A stretch of DNA of 10,311 bases from Acidobacteriota bacterium (GTDB taxonomy: Bacteria; Acidobacteriota; Blastocatellia; Pyrinomonadales; Pyrinomonadaceae), in NCBI GenBank assembly GCA_963169175.1, contig CAUJFK010000216.1, positions 1 through 10,311 of the forward strand. The letters are read 5' to 3'. The notes under the pieces are model-generated. The model had not been told where the DNA came from, ran no database searches, and was given only the letters and a program-made list of their open reading frames with translations. Positions within the stretch are counted from its first letter, which is position 1. Each line of letters opens with the position of its first letter. This document shows positions 1-8,317 of this stretch, piece after piece. The position numbers were made by a program, and so were the translations under genes.

Positions 1-3000
1 AAACCGGAAGGCGGGAGTTTAACGCTCGGGGGCGTAAATGCGTTTATCACCTACGCGGGCGGCACGGGCGCGAATGATGTGGTCATCAATGTTGACAACC
101 TCGCGCCAAAGGTTACAAGCACGACGCCGGCTCAGGCCGCGGTCGGTGTTGCGACAAATTCGAATGTAACCCTCAATTTCAGCGAGGCGGTAAACATCGC
201 CGCCGGCGGGATCACCGTGGATTGCGGCGGAGTGCAAGCATTTGCACCAACGCTGCCGCAAAATGGCGTAACCTCGATCGTGATCGATCCGTCCAATCTG
301 CTCCCCGCAGGTGTTGTTTGTACCGTCACCGTCGTGTCGGCAAATGTCAACGACCTTGCCGGAAACGTGCTCGACGGCGATGGCAACGGCACCGGCGGCG
401 ATAATTTTGTGCTGACATTCACGACCGCGTGCACTAATTCCATCGTCGTTGCCACAAACGCCGACAGCGGCCCCGGAAGCCTGCGGCAGGCAGTCATAGA
501 CGCATGCCCCGGCAGCACGATCACCTTTGATATCAACACGGTCGTCAGCCCGATCTCGCTTTCGACTGGCCAAATAATGCTCACCAAGGACGTGAATATT
601 CAGGGGCCGGGAGCGAATGTTCTGACTATTCAAAACACACAGTCACCGAGCGCGACTAGCCGCGTGTTTGAGCTCAGTTCAGGCCTGACGGCCAGTATTT
701 CGGGGCTGACGATCTCGGGCGGGAACGTGACCGGAGCGAGCGGTGGCGGCATTCTGAGTCACGGTTCGCTCACATTAACAGCCGTGGCCATAGACGGTAA
801 TTCGGCGGGCAGCGGCGCTGGCGGCGGCGTGGCTGCGACCGGAACGCTGAATGTCATAGATTCGACAATATCCAATAACGACGCGGTCCTAAGCGGTGCA
901 ATCTATCCGTTTGGCGTCGCGATTCTCAATATAAAGAATTCGACCTTGTCAGGAAACTCGACGATCAATGTCGGTGGCGCGATAACAGAGTCCGGTACTA
1001 GTTTAGGAAGCCTGACGACGATCGAGAACTCGACGATCACGAACAACAGCACCACTGCTGCGAACGGTGGCGGGATATTCGCATCGAGAAGCCCAATTAT
1101 CCGAAGCACGATAATTGCCGGGAACACTGCGGGATCAACCCCGGATGTCTTCGGGGCGTTTAACTCGCAGGGTTACAACCTGGTCGGCAAGGCGGACGGC
1201 AGCACGGGCTTTACAGCGACCGGCGATATAATCGGGACGATTTCATCGCCGTTAGACCCAAGATTGACACCACTTGCCAATAATGGCGGGCGGACTCAGA
1301 CACATGCACTTTGCGAGGCTGCGGGAATGCCGAATGCATCGTGTACCGGAGCCAGCCCTGCGATCGATAAGGGTAAAAATGCCGTTGTGTCGCTGGCAAC
1401 CGACCAGCGCGGATCGGGCTTCCCGAGGTCGGTTGACAATCCACTGATCTCACCTGCGACGGGCGGTGACGACACCGACATCGGTGCCTTTGAGGTGCAA
1501 GCCTTACCCGTCACACTAACCTATGACGGCAACGGCAACACCGGCGGGGCCGCTCCGGTTGACGCTAATAGTCCATATTATTCCGGCTCTTGGGTCGGTG
1601 TGCTTGGACCTGGAACACTTGTGAACACCGGCTTCGCATTTGGCGGATGGAACACGGCCGCCGACGGCAGCGGGACGCATTACAACCCGGCGCAGTTGTT
1701 TGCCATAACGGCAGACACGACACTTTATGCCGAATGGATCATCGCTCCGTGCTTTTACTCAGCAACCGGCAGCCTCGACCCGACATTTGACACGGACGGC
1801 AAGGTAAGGACGCCCGTCGGGACCGGGGCCGAAGCCCACTCGGTTACGATCCAGCAGGACGGTAAAATAGTAGCGGCGGGTTACGGCCATAACGGCTCGA
1901 ACTGGGACTTTGCCTTGGTGCGCTACAACCCTGACGGCTCGCTCGATACCTCATTTGGTACCGGGGGCAAGGTTTTGACGCCTGTGGGAAACTCGGACGA
2001 TTATGCATATTCGGTCGCCATCCAGACGGACGGTAAGATCGTAGCGGCGGGGAAGAGCATAAGCACCTCGAATGAGGATTTCGCTGTCGTGCGCTATAAC
2101 GCTGACGGCTCGCTAGACACTACATTCGGAACGGGCGGCAAGGTGACGACCAACATTATGTTCAACGATTCGGCGAGCGCGGTCGTCATCCAACCGGACG
2201 GCAAGATCGTGGCAGCGGGTAGCAGCACTAACACCGTGAGCTATGATTTTGCCCTGGTGCGTTACAACGCTAACGGCTCGCTCGACAATTCATTTGGCAC
2301 CGGCGGCAAAATACAAACCGACGTCGGAGGCATCGACTTGCTCAGCTCGCTTGCTCTTCTGCCGGACGGGCGTATAGTCGCGGCTGGCGCCAGCCTTGGC
2401 GCCACGGATTATGATTTCGCACTCGTTCGCTACAACGATGACGGCTCGCTCGACACGTCGTTTGACACGGATGGGAAGGTGACAACGCCTATTTTGAGTG
2501 CTGACGATCGTGCCCAAGCGGTCGCTCTCCAGCCGGACGGCCGTATAGTTGCGGCGGGTTACAGCTATAACGGCTCCGATGAGGATTTCGCTGTGGTACG
2601 CTATAACGTGGACGGATCGCTCGACACGACATTCGGCACTGGCGGAAAGGTAACGACAGCAGTGCTGAGTTCACACGACCACGCCAACTCGGTCGCGATC
2701 CAGCCGGACGGCCGTATAGTGGCTGCGGGTTACAGCCTTTTCGCTACGTTCCCTGACTTCGCCCTGGTTCGCTACAACCCTGACGGGTCGCTTGACAACA
2801 CATTTGATGGCGACGGCAAAGTAACGACGCCTGAATTTGGTAGTGACGAGTTCATCTTCTCGATCGCGATCCAGCCGAACGGAAGTGTGGTGGCGGCGGG
2901 CGGTAGCGTTACCGTTCCGACTGGTAATTTTGCCCAGGCCCGCTACGGCAGTAGTTGCGACACGACACCGCCGGATACGACGATAACCGGGAATCCGACG

Positions 3001-4167
3001 AATCCGACGAACAGCACGAGTGCATCGTTCACGTTTACTTCGAACGAAACGCCCGTCACGTTTGAATGTTCGCTTGACGGTGGGGCGTTTGCGGCTTGCA
3101 CTTCGCCGCAGAGCTACGCCGGATTGGCACTTGGCCCGCACACTTTCCAAGTGCGTTCGACGGATGCGGCAGGCAATACTGACGCCACGCCGGCGAGCTA
3201 TACATGGGTGATCAATTCGCCGCCGACCATCTCGGCCGCTGGCGGAGTGACACGAGTTCAGGCCGCGGGGCCTTCGGTTTCGCAGATAGCGGCGGTCGGC
3301 GACCCGGACCAGTCGGCAAATACGCTTGCCGTCACGGTCAACGGCGGTGGGTCTGCGACGGTAAATGGCGTGACGGTGAATTCGATAACGATCGCTCCAT
3401 CCGGTGCGGTCTCGGCAAGTGTTGCCGCCGCATGCGGTGCGACAAACGCTTCGTTCACGCTTCGTGTAACCGACAGCAGCGGCCTGTTCGCTCAGGCTAC
3501 GTTGACCGTAACGGTTATCAATGAAACCGTCCCGCCGGTGATAAATCCGATCGCGAATGTGATCGCGACACTTCCGTCAAACTCGCCCGCGACGTCGATG
3601 GCGGTCAATTTCCCACTGCCAACGGCAACCGACAATTGCGGTGCGGTCGTTGTTACGACCAATCCCGTTTCGGGTTCGGTATTCCCGCTTGGGCCGACGG
3701 TTGTTAACGTGACGGCGACTGACGCGAACGGAAATGTTTCAACGGCCACCTTTACCGTTACGGTGCGGTATGCGTTCCTGGGCTTCACGGGCCGCGTTTA
3801 CAATCCGCCGACGATCAACTATGCGACCGCCGGGAACACTCTGCCGATGTCATTTAGCTTGGGCGGTAACAAGGGCCTGAACATCTTTGCTGCAGGCTCG
3901 CCGTCATCACAGCAGGTGAGTTGCTCAACCGGGACCCCGGTCGGGGGAGTCACTCCGGCAAGCGGGAATCTGACGTATTTCGGACAGTACAGTTACTACT
4001 GGACGACCGACGCAGCCTGGGGCGGCACATGCCGAACTTTCTCGATGACGCTGAATGACGGCTCGAACAGAACACTCAAGTTCTGGTTCTACAACACCCC
4101 GGGAGTTCCGCCGGTCTTCATAAAACCCGGCCGCACCCGGCTCGATACGATAATGCCGATCGATTAA
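1..4167 (+). CDS. Giant modular secreted protein with beta-helix, delta-60, Ig-like, HYR and PxKF-type domains (5' partial)
   Basis: The frame is open from base 1, so the true start lies outside the window; the GTG at 79 is not a convincing start because codons 1-26 already read as the end of a beta-rich module (YAGGTGANDVV). 1388 residues are visible. Modules by window codon: about 35-142 Big_5-like Ig domain; 144-500 right-handed beta-helix of the choice-of-anchor Q type, starting with NADSGPGSLRQAV and ending with SPAIDKGK, DQRGSGFPR and DIGAFE; 503-580 InlB B-repeat/Flg_new type (GGWNTAADGSG, TLYAEW); 591-985 seven delta-60 repeats; 987-1072 and 1073-1175 Ig-like; 1176-1256 HYR (ATDNCG, VTATDANGN); 1259-1373 PxKF-like (FSLGGNKGLNIFAAGSPSS). 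Families of this kind are surface-exposed or secreted and act in adhesion or binding; no enzyme active site is seen. No C-terminal anchor, membrane helix or sorting motif is recognised. The precise role is unknown. Confidence 0.9.
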   Translation, partial: KPEGGSLTLGGVNAFITYAGGTGANDVVINVDNLAPKVTSTTPAQAAVGVATNSNVTLNFSEAVNIAAGGITVDCGGVQAFAPTLPQNGVTSIVIDPSNLLPAGVVCTVTVVSANVNDLAGNVLDGDGNGTGGDNFVLTFTTACTNSIVVATNADSGPGSLRQAVIDACPGSTITFDINTVVSPISLSTGQIMLTKDVNIQGPGANVLTIQNTQSPSATSRVFELSSGLTASISGLTISGGNVTGASGGGILSHGSLTLTAVAIDGNSAGSGAGGGVAATGTLNVIDSTISNNDAVLSGAIYPFGVAILNIKNSTLSGNSTINVGGAITESGTSLGSLTTIENSTITNNSTTAANGGGIFASRSPIIRSTIIAGNTAGSTPDVFGAFNSQGYNLVGKADGSTGFTATGDIIGTISSPLDPRLTPLANNGGRTQTHALCEAAGMPNASCTGASPAIDKGKNAVVSLATDQRGSGFPRSVDNPLISPATGGDDTDIGAFEVQALPVTLTYDGNGNTGGAAPVDANSPYYSGSWVGVLGPGTLVNTGFAFGGWNTAADGSGTHYNPAQLFAITADTTLYAEWIIAPCFYSATGSLDPTFDTDGKVRTPVGTGAEAHSVTIQQDGKIVAAGYGHNGSNWDFALVRYNPDGSLDTSFGTGGKVLTPVGNSDDYAYSVAIQTDGKIVAAGKSISTSNEDFAVVRYNADGSLDTTFGTGGKVTTNIMFNDSASAVVIQPDGKIVAAGSSTNTVSYDFALVRYNANGSLDNSFGTGGKIQTDVGGIDLLSSLALLPDGRIVAAGASLGATDYDFALVRYNDDGSLDTSFDTDGKVTTPILSADDRAQAVALQPDGRIVAAGYSYNGSDEDFAVVRYNVDGSLDTTFGTGGKVTTAVLSSHDHANSVAIQPDGRIVAAGYSLFATFPDFALVRYNPDGSLDNTFDGDGKVTTPEFGSDEFIFSIAIQPNGSVVAAGGSVTVPTGNFAQARYGSSCDTTPPDTTITGNPTNPTNSTSASFTFTSNETPVTFECSLDGGAFAACTSPQSYAGLALGPHTFQVRSTDAAGNTDATPASYTWVINSPPTISAAGGVTRVQAAGPSVSQIAAVGDPDQSANTLAVTVNGGGSATVNGVTVNSITIAPSGAVSASVAAACGATNASFTLRVTDSSGLFAQATLTVTVINETVPPVINPIANVIATLPSNSPATSMAVNFPLPTATDNCGAVVVTTNPVSGSVFPLGPTVVNVTATDANGNVSTATFTVTVRYAFLGFTGRVYNPPTINYATAGNTLPMSFSLGGNKGLNIFAAGSPSSQQVSCSTGTPVGGVTPASGNLTYFGQYSYYWTTDAAWGGTCRTFSMTLNDGSNRTLKFWFYNTPGVPPVFIKPGRTRLDTIMPID
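1771..2958 (+). repeat. Seven tandem delta-60 repeats of 56-57 residues, coding
   Basis: Repeat units begin at 1771, 1939, 2110, 2278, 2446, 2617 and 2788, a spacing of 168 or 171 bp. The unit consensus is SLDxxFGTGGKVxT, then a variable stretch, then (A/S)xxIQPDGKIVAAG, a second variable stretch and DFALVRYNxDG. This matches the delta-60 repeat described in secreted bacterial proteins. The last unit is more divergent (QPNGSVVAAG, FAQARYG). Seven equal units fit a seven-bladed beta-propeller, which is an inference. No cysteine occurs inside the repeats, yet one lies just before them (codon at 1750) and one just after (codon at 2956). Confidence 0.93.
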
Positions 4168-4190
4168 GCGAACGACACGTTCATCAAAAG

Positions 4191-4233
4191 AAAAAAGCTA
4201 ACCGCTGTTGTTTAGGCAGCGGTTAGCTTTTTT
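4191..4233. terminator. Bidirectional Rho-independent terminator
   Basis: A perfect 17-bp inverted repeat has arms at 4191-4207 and 4217-4233 with a 9-nt loop. The stem core is GCTAACCGCTG, flanked by six A on the left and six T on the right, so a U-tract follows the hairpin in both directions. It lies between the convergent secreted-protein gene (ends 4167) and mdh (ends 4256), and should serve both. Confidence 0.93.
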
Positions 4234-4255
4234 CGAAGCGGGAATTATCTATGGT

Positions 4256-5188
4256 TCAGATCTCGAGAATATCGATCAGTTCCTGTACCGCACCGGCACT
4301 TTTCTGCAGGGCGGCCCGTTCGTCATTTGTCAGGCTGATCTCAATAATCTGCTCGACACCGTTCTTGCCCAATTTTACGGGTACGCCGACAAATAAGTTG
4401 TTGATGCCGTACTCGCCTTCGAGAAATACGGCGCAGGGAAGGATCTTTTTCTTGTCCTTGAGGATAGCTTCAGCCATTTCGACCGCACCGAGGCTTGGTG
4501 CATAGAATGCCGAACCGGTCTTCAAAAGGCCAACTATTTCTGCTCCGCCGTTTGCGGTGCGGGTGAGAATCGCGTCGATCTGATCCTTCGGCAGCAGCTC
4601 GGTCACCGGAATGCCGGCACAGGTCGAATACCGCGGCAGCGGGACCATCGTGTCGCCGTGTCCGCCAAGAACAAATGCGGTGACATTCTCAACCGATACA
4701 TTCAGAGCCTCCGCGAGAAAACATCGCATACGGGCCGAATCAAGAACGCCCGCCATGCCGATCACACGATTCTTTGGAAAGCCCGACCGGCGGAACGCGA
4801 CCTGCGTCATTGCGTCGAGCGGGTTTGATACTACGATAATAAATGAATTAGGTGAATATTTGGCGACCTCGTCCGTGACGGCACCGACGATCTCGGAGTT
4901 TGTCTTGAGCAGGTCATCGCGGCTCATGCCGGGTTTACGCGGCAGTCCGGCGGTGATTATAACAACGTCCGAATCGGCCGTAGCCTCATATGAGTTTGCA
5001 CCGACAAGTTTTACATCAAATCCGTCGATCGGGGCCGCCTGGGCCAGGTCGAGTGCCTTGCCCTGCGGCGTGCCTTCAACAATGTCAACGAGCACAACGT
5101 CCGCAAGTTCTTTGCTTGCGATCCAATGAGCGGCAGTCGCCCCCACATTTCCGGCGCCGACGACCGTAACCTTATGTCTTCCAGCCAT
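4256..5188 (-). CDS. mdh: Malate dehydrogenase (LDH-like type)
   Basis: NAD-dependent interconversion of L-malate and oxaloacetate in the TCA cycle, cytoplasmic. The 310-residue product has the normal family length. Visible landmarks: Rossmann nucleotide-binding loop GAGNVGATAA (11-20); Asp35 at the end of the second beta strand, which favours NAD over NADP; substrate-specificity loop AGLPRKPGMSRDDLL (80-94), with Arg84 and Arg90 in the positions that bind a dicarboxylate and so point to malate rather than lactate; VSNPLD (120-125); Asp150 and Arg153; catalytic His177 in GHGDTMVPL. The ATG at 5188 is supported by an AGGAAGG ribosome binding site 7 nt upstream. It is transcribed alone, convergent with the secreted-protein gene and divergent from the amidohydrolase gene. 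Nothing is missing or unusual. The main alternative, lactate dehydrogenase, is unlikely given the loop arginines. Confidence 0.96.
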   Translation of the reverse strand: MAGRHKVTVVGAGNVGATAAHWIASKELADVVLVDIVEGTPQGKALDLAQAAPIDGFDVKLVGANSYEATADSDVVIITAGLPRKPGMSRDDLLKTNSEIVGAVTDEVAKYSPNSFIIVVSNPLDAMTQVAFRRSGFPKNRVIGMAGVLDSARMRCFLAEALNVSVENVTAFVLGGHGDTMVPLPRYSTCAGIPVTELLPKDQIDAILTRTANGGAEIVGLLKTGSAFYAPSLGAVEMAEAILKDKKKILPCAVFLEGEYGINNLFVGVPVKLGKNGVEQIIEISLTNDERAALQKSAGAVQELIDILEI

Positions 5189-5195
5189 TTCTATA

Positions 5196-5202
5196 CCTTC
5201 CT
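5196..5202 (-). promoter_or_regulatory. Ribosome binding site of mdh
   Basis: Read on the minus strand, AGGAAGG lies 7 nt before the ATG that ends at 5188. It confirms the chosen start. Confidence 0.8.
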
Positions 5203-5244
5203 GTAGTTAAATTAAGCGTTGAATAAACCAATATTTTGGCATAG

Positions 5245-5273
5245 TTGACCGGAAACGCCAAAAGTACCACAAT
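5245..5273 (+). promoter_or_regulatory. Possible sigma-70-like promoter of the amidohydrolase gene
   Basis: TTGACC at 5245-5250 (5 of 6 to the -35 consensus) is followed after 17 nt by CACAAT at 5268-5273 (4 of 6 to the -10 consensus), 31 nt before the ATG at 5305. The spacing is ideal but the -10 is weak. It is a by-eye call in a 116-bp divergent intergenic region that must also hold the mdh promoter. Confidence 0.3.
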
Positions 5274-5304
5274 GATGCAGACCAACTTCTAGTATAGGGA
5301 TCCA

Positions 5305-6816
5305 ATGAAACAATTACTGCAAAGTCTTCTTGTTGTATTTTTGTCTGCGCTTCTGGCCACGCCGGGCATTGCCCAGTCGCTGTTTGCCGCCGTTTCAGGC
5401 AAACGCGTGAACCGGATCGTTGTCCGCGGGGCGATGGTCGTTGACGGCAGCGGAAAGCCGGCGGCCGGGCCGTTCGATATTGTGATCGAAAACGATGTGA
5501 TCACCCGAATTGCGGGATTTGACCCGATAGCGGCGAAAGAAGGGCGTGCCCGCCGGCCGGAAAAGGGCGATCTTGAAATTGACGCGGCAGGGAAGTATGC
5601 GCTGCCCGGCCTGATCAATCTGCACGGCCACGCACACGATGAACGCGGCGGTGTGCCGATGCCGGTCGAATACGGTATGAAGATGTGGCTTGCGTGCGGG
5701 ATCACGACCGTGCGCGAGGCATGGTCGAACACGAAGACACTTGACTGGAAGCAGCAAACGGCCGCGAACACGTTGGCCGGACCGCGCCTGTTCGCATACG
5801 GCGGGTTTCCCGGGCCGAATCAAAATACGCCTGAGCAAGTGCGGCAGCGGGTACGCGAACTAAAGGCTGCCGGCTATGACGGGATCAAGCTCTACACCAT
5901 CGACCGCGACCTGATGGCCGCGATGATGGATGAGGCGAACAAGCTTGGAATGCGGGTGATGCATCATGTCGGTGTCGAAGAAACGAATGCCTGGGATGAT
6001 ATTAAATTCGGTACGACGACCGTTGAACACTGGTACGGTATTCCGGACGCCGCTATCGAATCTGGCCGCCAAAATTTTCCGGCCGATTATAATTACAACG
6101 ATGAGGTCGATCGATTTCGCTATGCCGGAAGGCTTTGGCGCGAGGCGAATTGGGACCGGTTGATGACCGTTTTTGACGGGATGATCAAGAACAACGTGGC
6201 GTGGAACCCGACGCTGGATATTTATGATGCGTCGCGAGATCTTCAGCGGGCGCAGACAAATCCTGCGTTTGCTGATTATCTTCATCCTGTGCTGGAAGAA
6301 TATTTCCGGCCAAATCCTTCGAATCATGGTTCCTATTTCATCGGCTGGACCTCAACCGACGAAGCATTTTGGAAAGAGAATTACCGCATATGGATGAAGG
6401 CACTCTACGAATTTGAAAGACGCGGAGGGCTTATCGGAACGGGCGATGATGCGGGGTTTATTTATCAGATGTACGGTTTTGGGTTGATCCGCGAACTTGA
6501 ACTGCACCAGGAAGCGGGCTTTCACCCATTAAAGGTCATTCAGCACGCGACCAGCAACGGTGCACGCATCCTCGGCCAGGAAGATAAGATCGGCCGGATC
6601 CGCGTAGGTTACAAGGCAGATCTGATCGTGGTGAACGGGAACCCGCTTGAGAATTTTAAGGTGCTGTATCCGACCGGTATTGAAGAGATACGTGACGGCA
6701 AAATGGTCAAGACGGGCGGCATAGAGTGGACCATCAAAGACGGCATCCCGTTCCACGCACCAACCTTGGCGGCTGACGTACGGGAGTTAGTGAAGAAGGC
6801 GCGGCAGCCAAAATAG
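5305..6816 (+). CDS. Exported metal-dependent amidohydrolase (imidazolonepropionase-like)
   Basis: The 503-residue protein starts with a signal peptide: Lys2, a hydrophobic stretch at about 4-19, and a likely cleavage after GIAQ (24). It should therefore act outside the cytoplasmic membrane. The amidohydrolase-superfamily order is clear: an N-terminal beta-sandwich strand region (VVRGAMVVDGSGKP, about 39-52); the metal-binding HxH in INLHGHAHD (H107/H109); Lys195 in DGIKLY, the likely carboxylated bridging lysine; His220/221 in VMHHVG; His242 in VEHWYG; the catalytic Asp381 in GTGDDAG; and a C-terminal closing segment (GRIRVGYKADLIVVNGNPL, 430-448) typical of the family. Substrates of this group include imidazolone-type rings, peptides with a prolidase-like scissile bond and other cyclic amides; the sequence does not decide among them. 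The ATG at 5305 follows AGGGA at 5296-5300. The gene stands alone and is divergent from mdh. Confidence 0.88.
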   Translation: MKQLLQSLLVVFLSALLATPGIAQSLFAAVSGKRVNRIVVRGAMVVDGSGKPAAGPFDIVIENDVITRIAGFDPIAAKEGRARRPEKGDLEIDAAGKYALPGLINLHGHAHDERGGVPMPVEYGMKMWLACGITTVREAWSNTKTLDWKQQTAANTLAGPRLFAYGGFPGPNQNTPEQVRQRVRELKAAGYDGIKLYTIDRDLMAAMMDEANKLGMRVMHHVGVEETNAWDDIKFGTTTVEHWYGIPDAAIESGRQNFPADYNYNDEVDRFRYAGRLWREANWDRLMTVFDGMIKNNVAWNPTLDIYDASRDLQRAQTNPAFADYLHPVLEEYFRPNPSNHGSYFIGWTSTDEAFWKENYRIWMKALYEFERRGGLIGTGDDAGFIYQMYGFGLIRELELHQEAGFHPLKVIQHATSNGARILGQEDKIGRIRVGYKADLIVVNGNPLENFKVLYPTGIEEIRDGKMVKTGGIEWTIKDGIPFHAPTLAADVRELVKKARQPK

Positions 6817-6933
6817 ACCAGTTTCAGGTATTTGAACGTTTCTCACAGCTCTCTCAAGATGGGAAGACCTAAGTGCTTTTACCTCTGTTTTTCGGCCGTC
6901 GGAGATTATGGTTTCGATTCACTCCAACAGGTC

Positions 6934-6962
6934 AAAAAATGGCTCGCCGGTAGAGGCGAGCC
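6934..6962 (-). terminator. Rho-independent terminator of the CHAP gene
   Basis: A perfect 8-bp G+C-rich stem (GGCTCGCC, arms 6941-6948 and 6955-6962) with a 6-nt loop is followed on the minus strand by A and then six T (6939-6934). Orientation and position, 25 nt past the stop of the 6988-8145 gene, fit that gene. The 124 bases between the amidohydrolase stop and this hairpin show no other recognisable element; no terminator for the amidohydrolase gene was found. Confidence 0.85.
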
Positions 6963-6987
6963 TAATCACGTGCTTCTACAGGTATCC

Positions 6988-8145
6988 TTAGTTGACCCAG
7001 AAACTGTAATGACCTGAATTCTTTCCCGTCTCGTTGTAGACGTCGATTTTCCACCACCCGCGAGCATTGAGTACCATGTACGCCTCGAGTGCTTGCTGCG
7101 AGGAAGTCTGAATAAGCCTAAGCTGCGCATCCTTAAGAGTGGTGCGGTCGCCGTTGGGGAATGTGACGACTGCACGCATGCCGGGGTTTACGTTGAAGAC
7201 GTTAAAGCGAACTGTTTGGAGATCGCGACTGCTCCACAACTGTAAATTAGGCGAATGCCCTGTTATTTGTGGGCGTACAGCATTTGTGGGATTCCGTATG
7301 AACCCCTTATTAAAAGTGGCAATACTGTATCGCTTCGTCCGAATACCGCTCGCTGTACTACCGCAACTTTGCTCAAATACTTCGACAAAATCTCCGATGA
7401 TTTGCATTATCCAGGCGACGTGACCGCACGGCGTCGAGCCGCACGGACCGATAGCGAGCGTGCTATTCACACCGACAGAATAAAGGTGGGGCGTTGTCGA
7501 CGTAGGATACCTTGCCGCCCGCGCGTTGTCGTACCAGGTCCGAGCATTACCCCACGAACCTGGGGTCACCCCCCAAAACTTCTTCATATGATACCAGGCA
7601 GCAAACGTACAGTTTCCAAGTCCGAAGCGGCTCCCCACGGAGCAACACGGATACGGATTTCCCGGCGACGCAATCCCGGCACAGGTCGGTGTAGACACTG
7701 CTCTCAACACGTCGGGCAACTCCGTAGGCTCCGGGGTCATTCCGACATCCTGATTAGCATCAGTATCCTCCTGCTCAGTCGAGGATCTTTCCACAAGCCA
7801 TTCTGTCGGGTACGAGTCGGTATATATTCTTAGTGTATCACCGTGGTCGACGATAAGAGTTGCAACTGTTACGGGTCCGTTGACCGAGCGAAAAGTGAGC
7901 GCAGGCATTCCATTTTCGAATGTCTCGGCAATGCTGCCGACATCGATTTTTCCCTCATACTTCTGCATAACGAATCCCTTGAGACTCTTCATGGCCTGCG
8001 GGCGAGGCAAAGTCCCATCGGTCTGGACCGCCGTCGCGGTTCCGTTAGTTCCAGTAACTTTGCGTTCGCTTTCTTGAGTAAAACCGACTCCTGCGACAAC
8101 CAGAAGGACGGTCAATGTTCTGAAAATGCGCTCTGTAACTTTCAT
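6988..8145 (-). CDS. Secreted CHAP-domain cysteine hydrolase
   Basis: The 385-residue protein has a signal peptide (Lys2, Arg6, Arg9, hydrophobic 10-23, likely cleavage near Gln24). Residues about 52-117 form a small beta-rich region of unknown family, followed by an acidic linker (about 119-142). A CHAP-like domain spans about 160-285: nucleophile Cys179 in GNCTFAAWYH, the WGNARTW block (198-204), His242 in CGHVAWI, and an acidic residue in VEVFEQ (Glu258, or Glu255). CHAP enzymes are amidases or endopeptidases that usually cut peptidoglycan cross-links. Residues about 291-385 look like an Ig-like beta domain. Seven cysteines in 155-261 suggest disulfides, fitting export. The ATG is preceded by GGGAG at 7 nt. 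It is divergent from the winged-helix-Nudix gene, which may regulate it. The CHAP match is by motif only, and proteolysis of another target is possible. Confidence 0.78.
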   Translation of the reverse strand: MKVTERIFRTLTVLLVVAGVGFTQESERKVTGTNGTATAVQTDGTLPRPQAMKSLKGFVMQKYEGKIDVGSIAETFENGMPALTFRSVNGPVTVATLIVDHGDTLRIYTDSYPTEWLVERSSTEQEDTDANQDVGMTPEPTELPDVLRAVSTPTCAGIASPGNPYPCCSVGSRFGLGNCTFAAWYHMKKFWGVTPGSWGNARTWYDNARAARYPTSTTPHLYSVGVNSTLAIGPCGSTPCGHVAWIMQIIGDFVEVFEQSCGSTASGIRTKRYSIATFNKGFIRNPTNAVRPQITGHSPNLQLWSSRDLQTVRFNVFNVNPGMRAVVTFPNGDRTTLKDAQLRLIQTSSQQALEAYMVLNARGWWKIDVYNETGKNSGHYSFWVN

Positions 8146-8161
8146 TTTTTGGCTCCCTTCC

Positions 8162-8176
8162 GCACCTTTAAGGTGC
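8162..8176. promoter_or_regulatory. Palindrome next to the CHAP gene, candidate operator
   Basis: GCACCTT-T-AAGGTGC is a perfect 7-bp inverted repeat around one central base. It ends 17 nt upstream of the CHAP start codon, just ahead of the ribosome binding site. It could be a repressor site or a short leader hairpin; nothing in the sequence decides which. Confidence 0.3.
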
Positions 8177-8317
8177 TAGACTGCTGTATCGGTGAGAGCG
8201 ATTCGGTCCTCACCAGCCCCGAACCTTGCTACGGTTGTTCACGATTAAGTCCAGCCCTAGCAGGGTTTCTGAGGCAGTCGACAATAACGACAACTGCCGT
8301 ATTCGGAAATTAGCGCA

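Noticed and set aside
1771..2958. Regular repeats with 168-171 bp period as a CRISPR or satellite array
   Set aside because: The period varies by whole codons, the similarity is at protein level and diverged at base level, and the frame stays open; these are coding delta-60 repeats.
2671..3150. Minus-strand open frame of 159 codons inside the secreted-protein gene
   Set aside because: It is arginine-rich, without any recognisable motif, and antisense to clearly conserved delta-60 and Ig modules; a shadow frame caused by high G+C codon bias.
4611..5129. Plus-strand open frame of 172 codons across mdh
   Set aside because: It is antisense to the Rossmann and substrate-loop motifs of mdh, rich in Ser/Thr/Arg, and has no good ribosome binding site.
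5305..6816. Functional link between mdh and the amidohydrolase as one metabolic unit
   Set aside because: The genes are divergent, one is cytoplasmic and the other exported, and no shared substrate is evident.
6832..7017. Plus-strand frame of 61 codons after the amidohydrolase gene
   Set aside because: It starts at a TTG, has no convincing ribosome binding site, and runs through the terminator hairpin and the end of the CHAP gene.
7255..7833. Plus-strand open frame of 192 codons opposite the CHAP gene
   Set aside because: The minus strand carries signal peptide, CHAP motifs, ribosome binding site and terminator; the plus-strand product is basic and without any motif.
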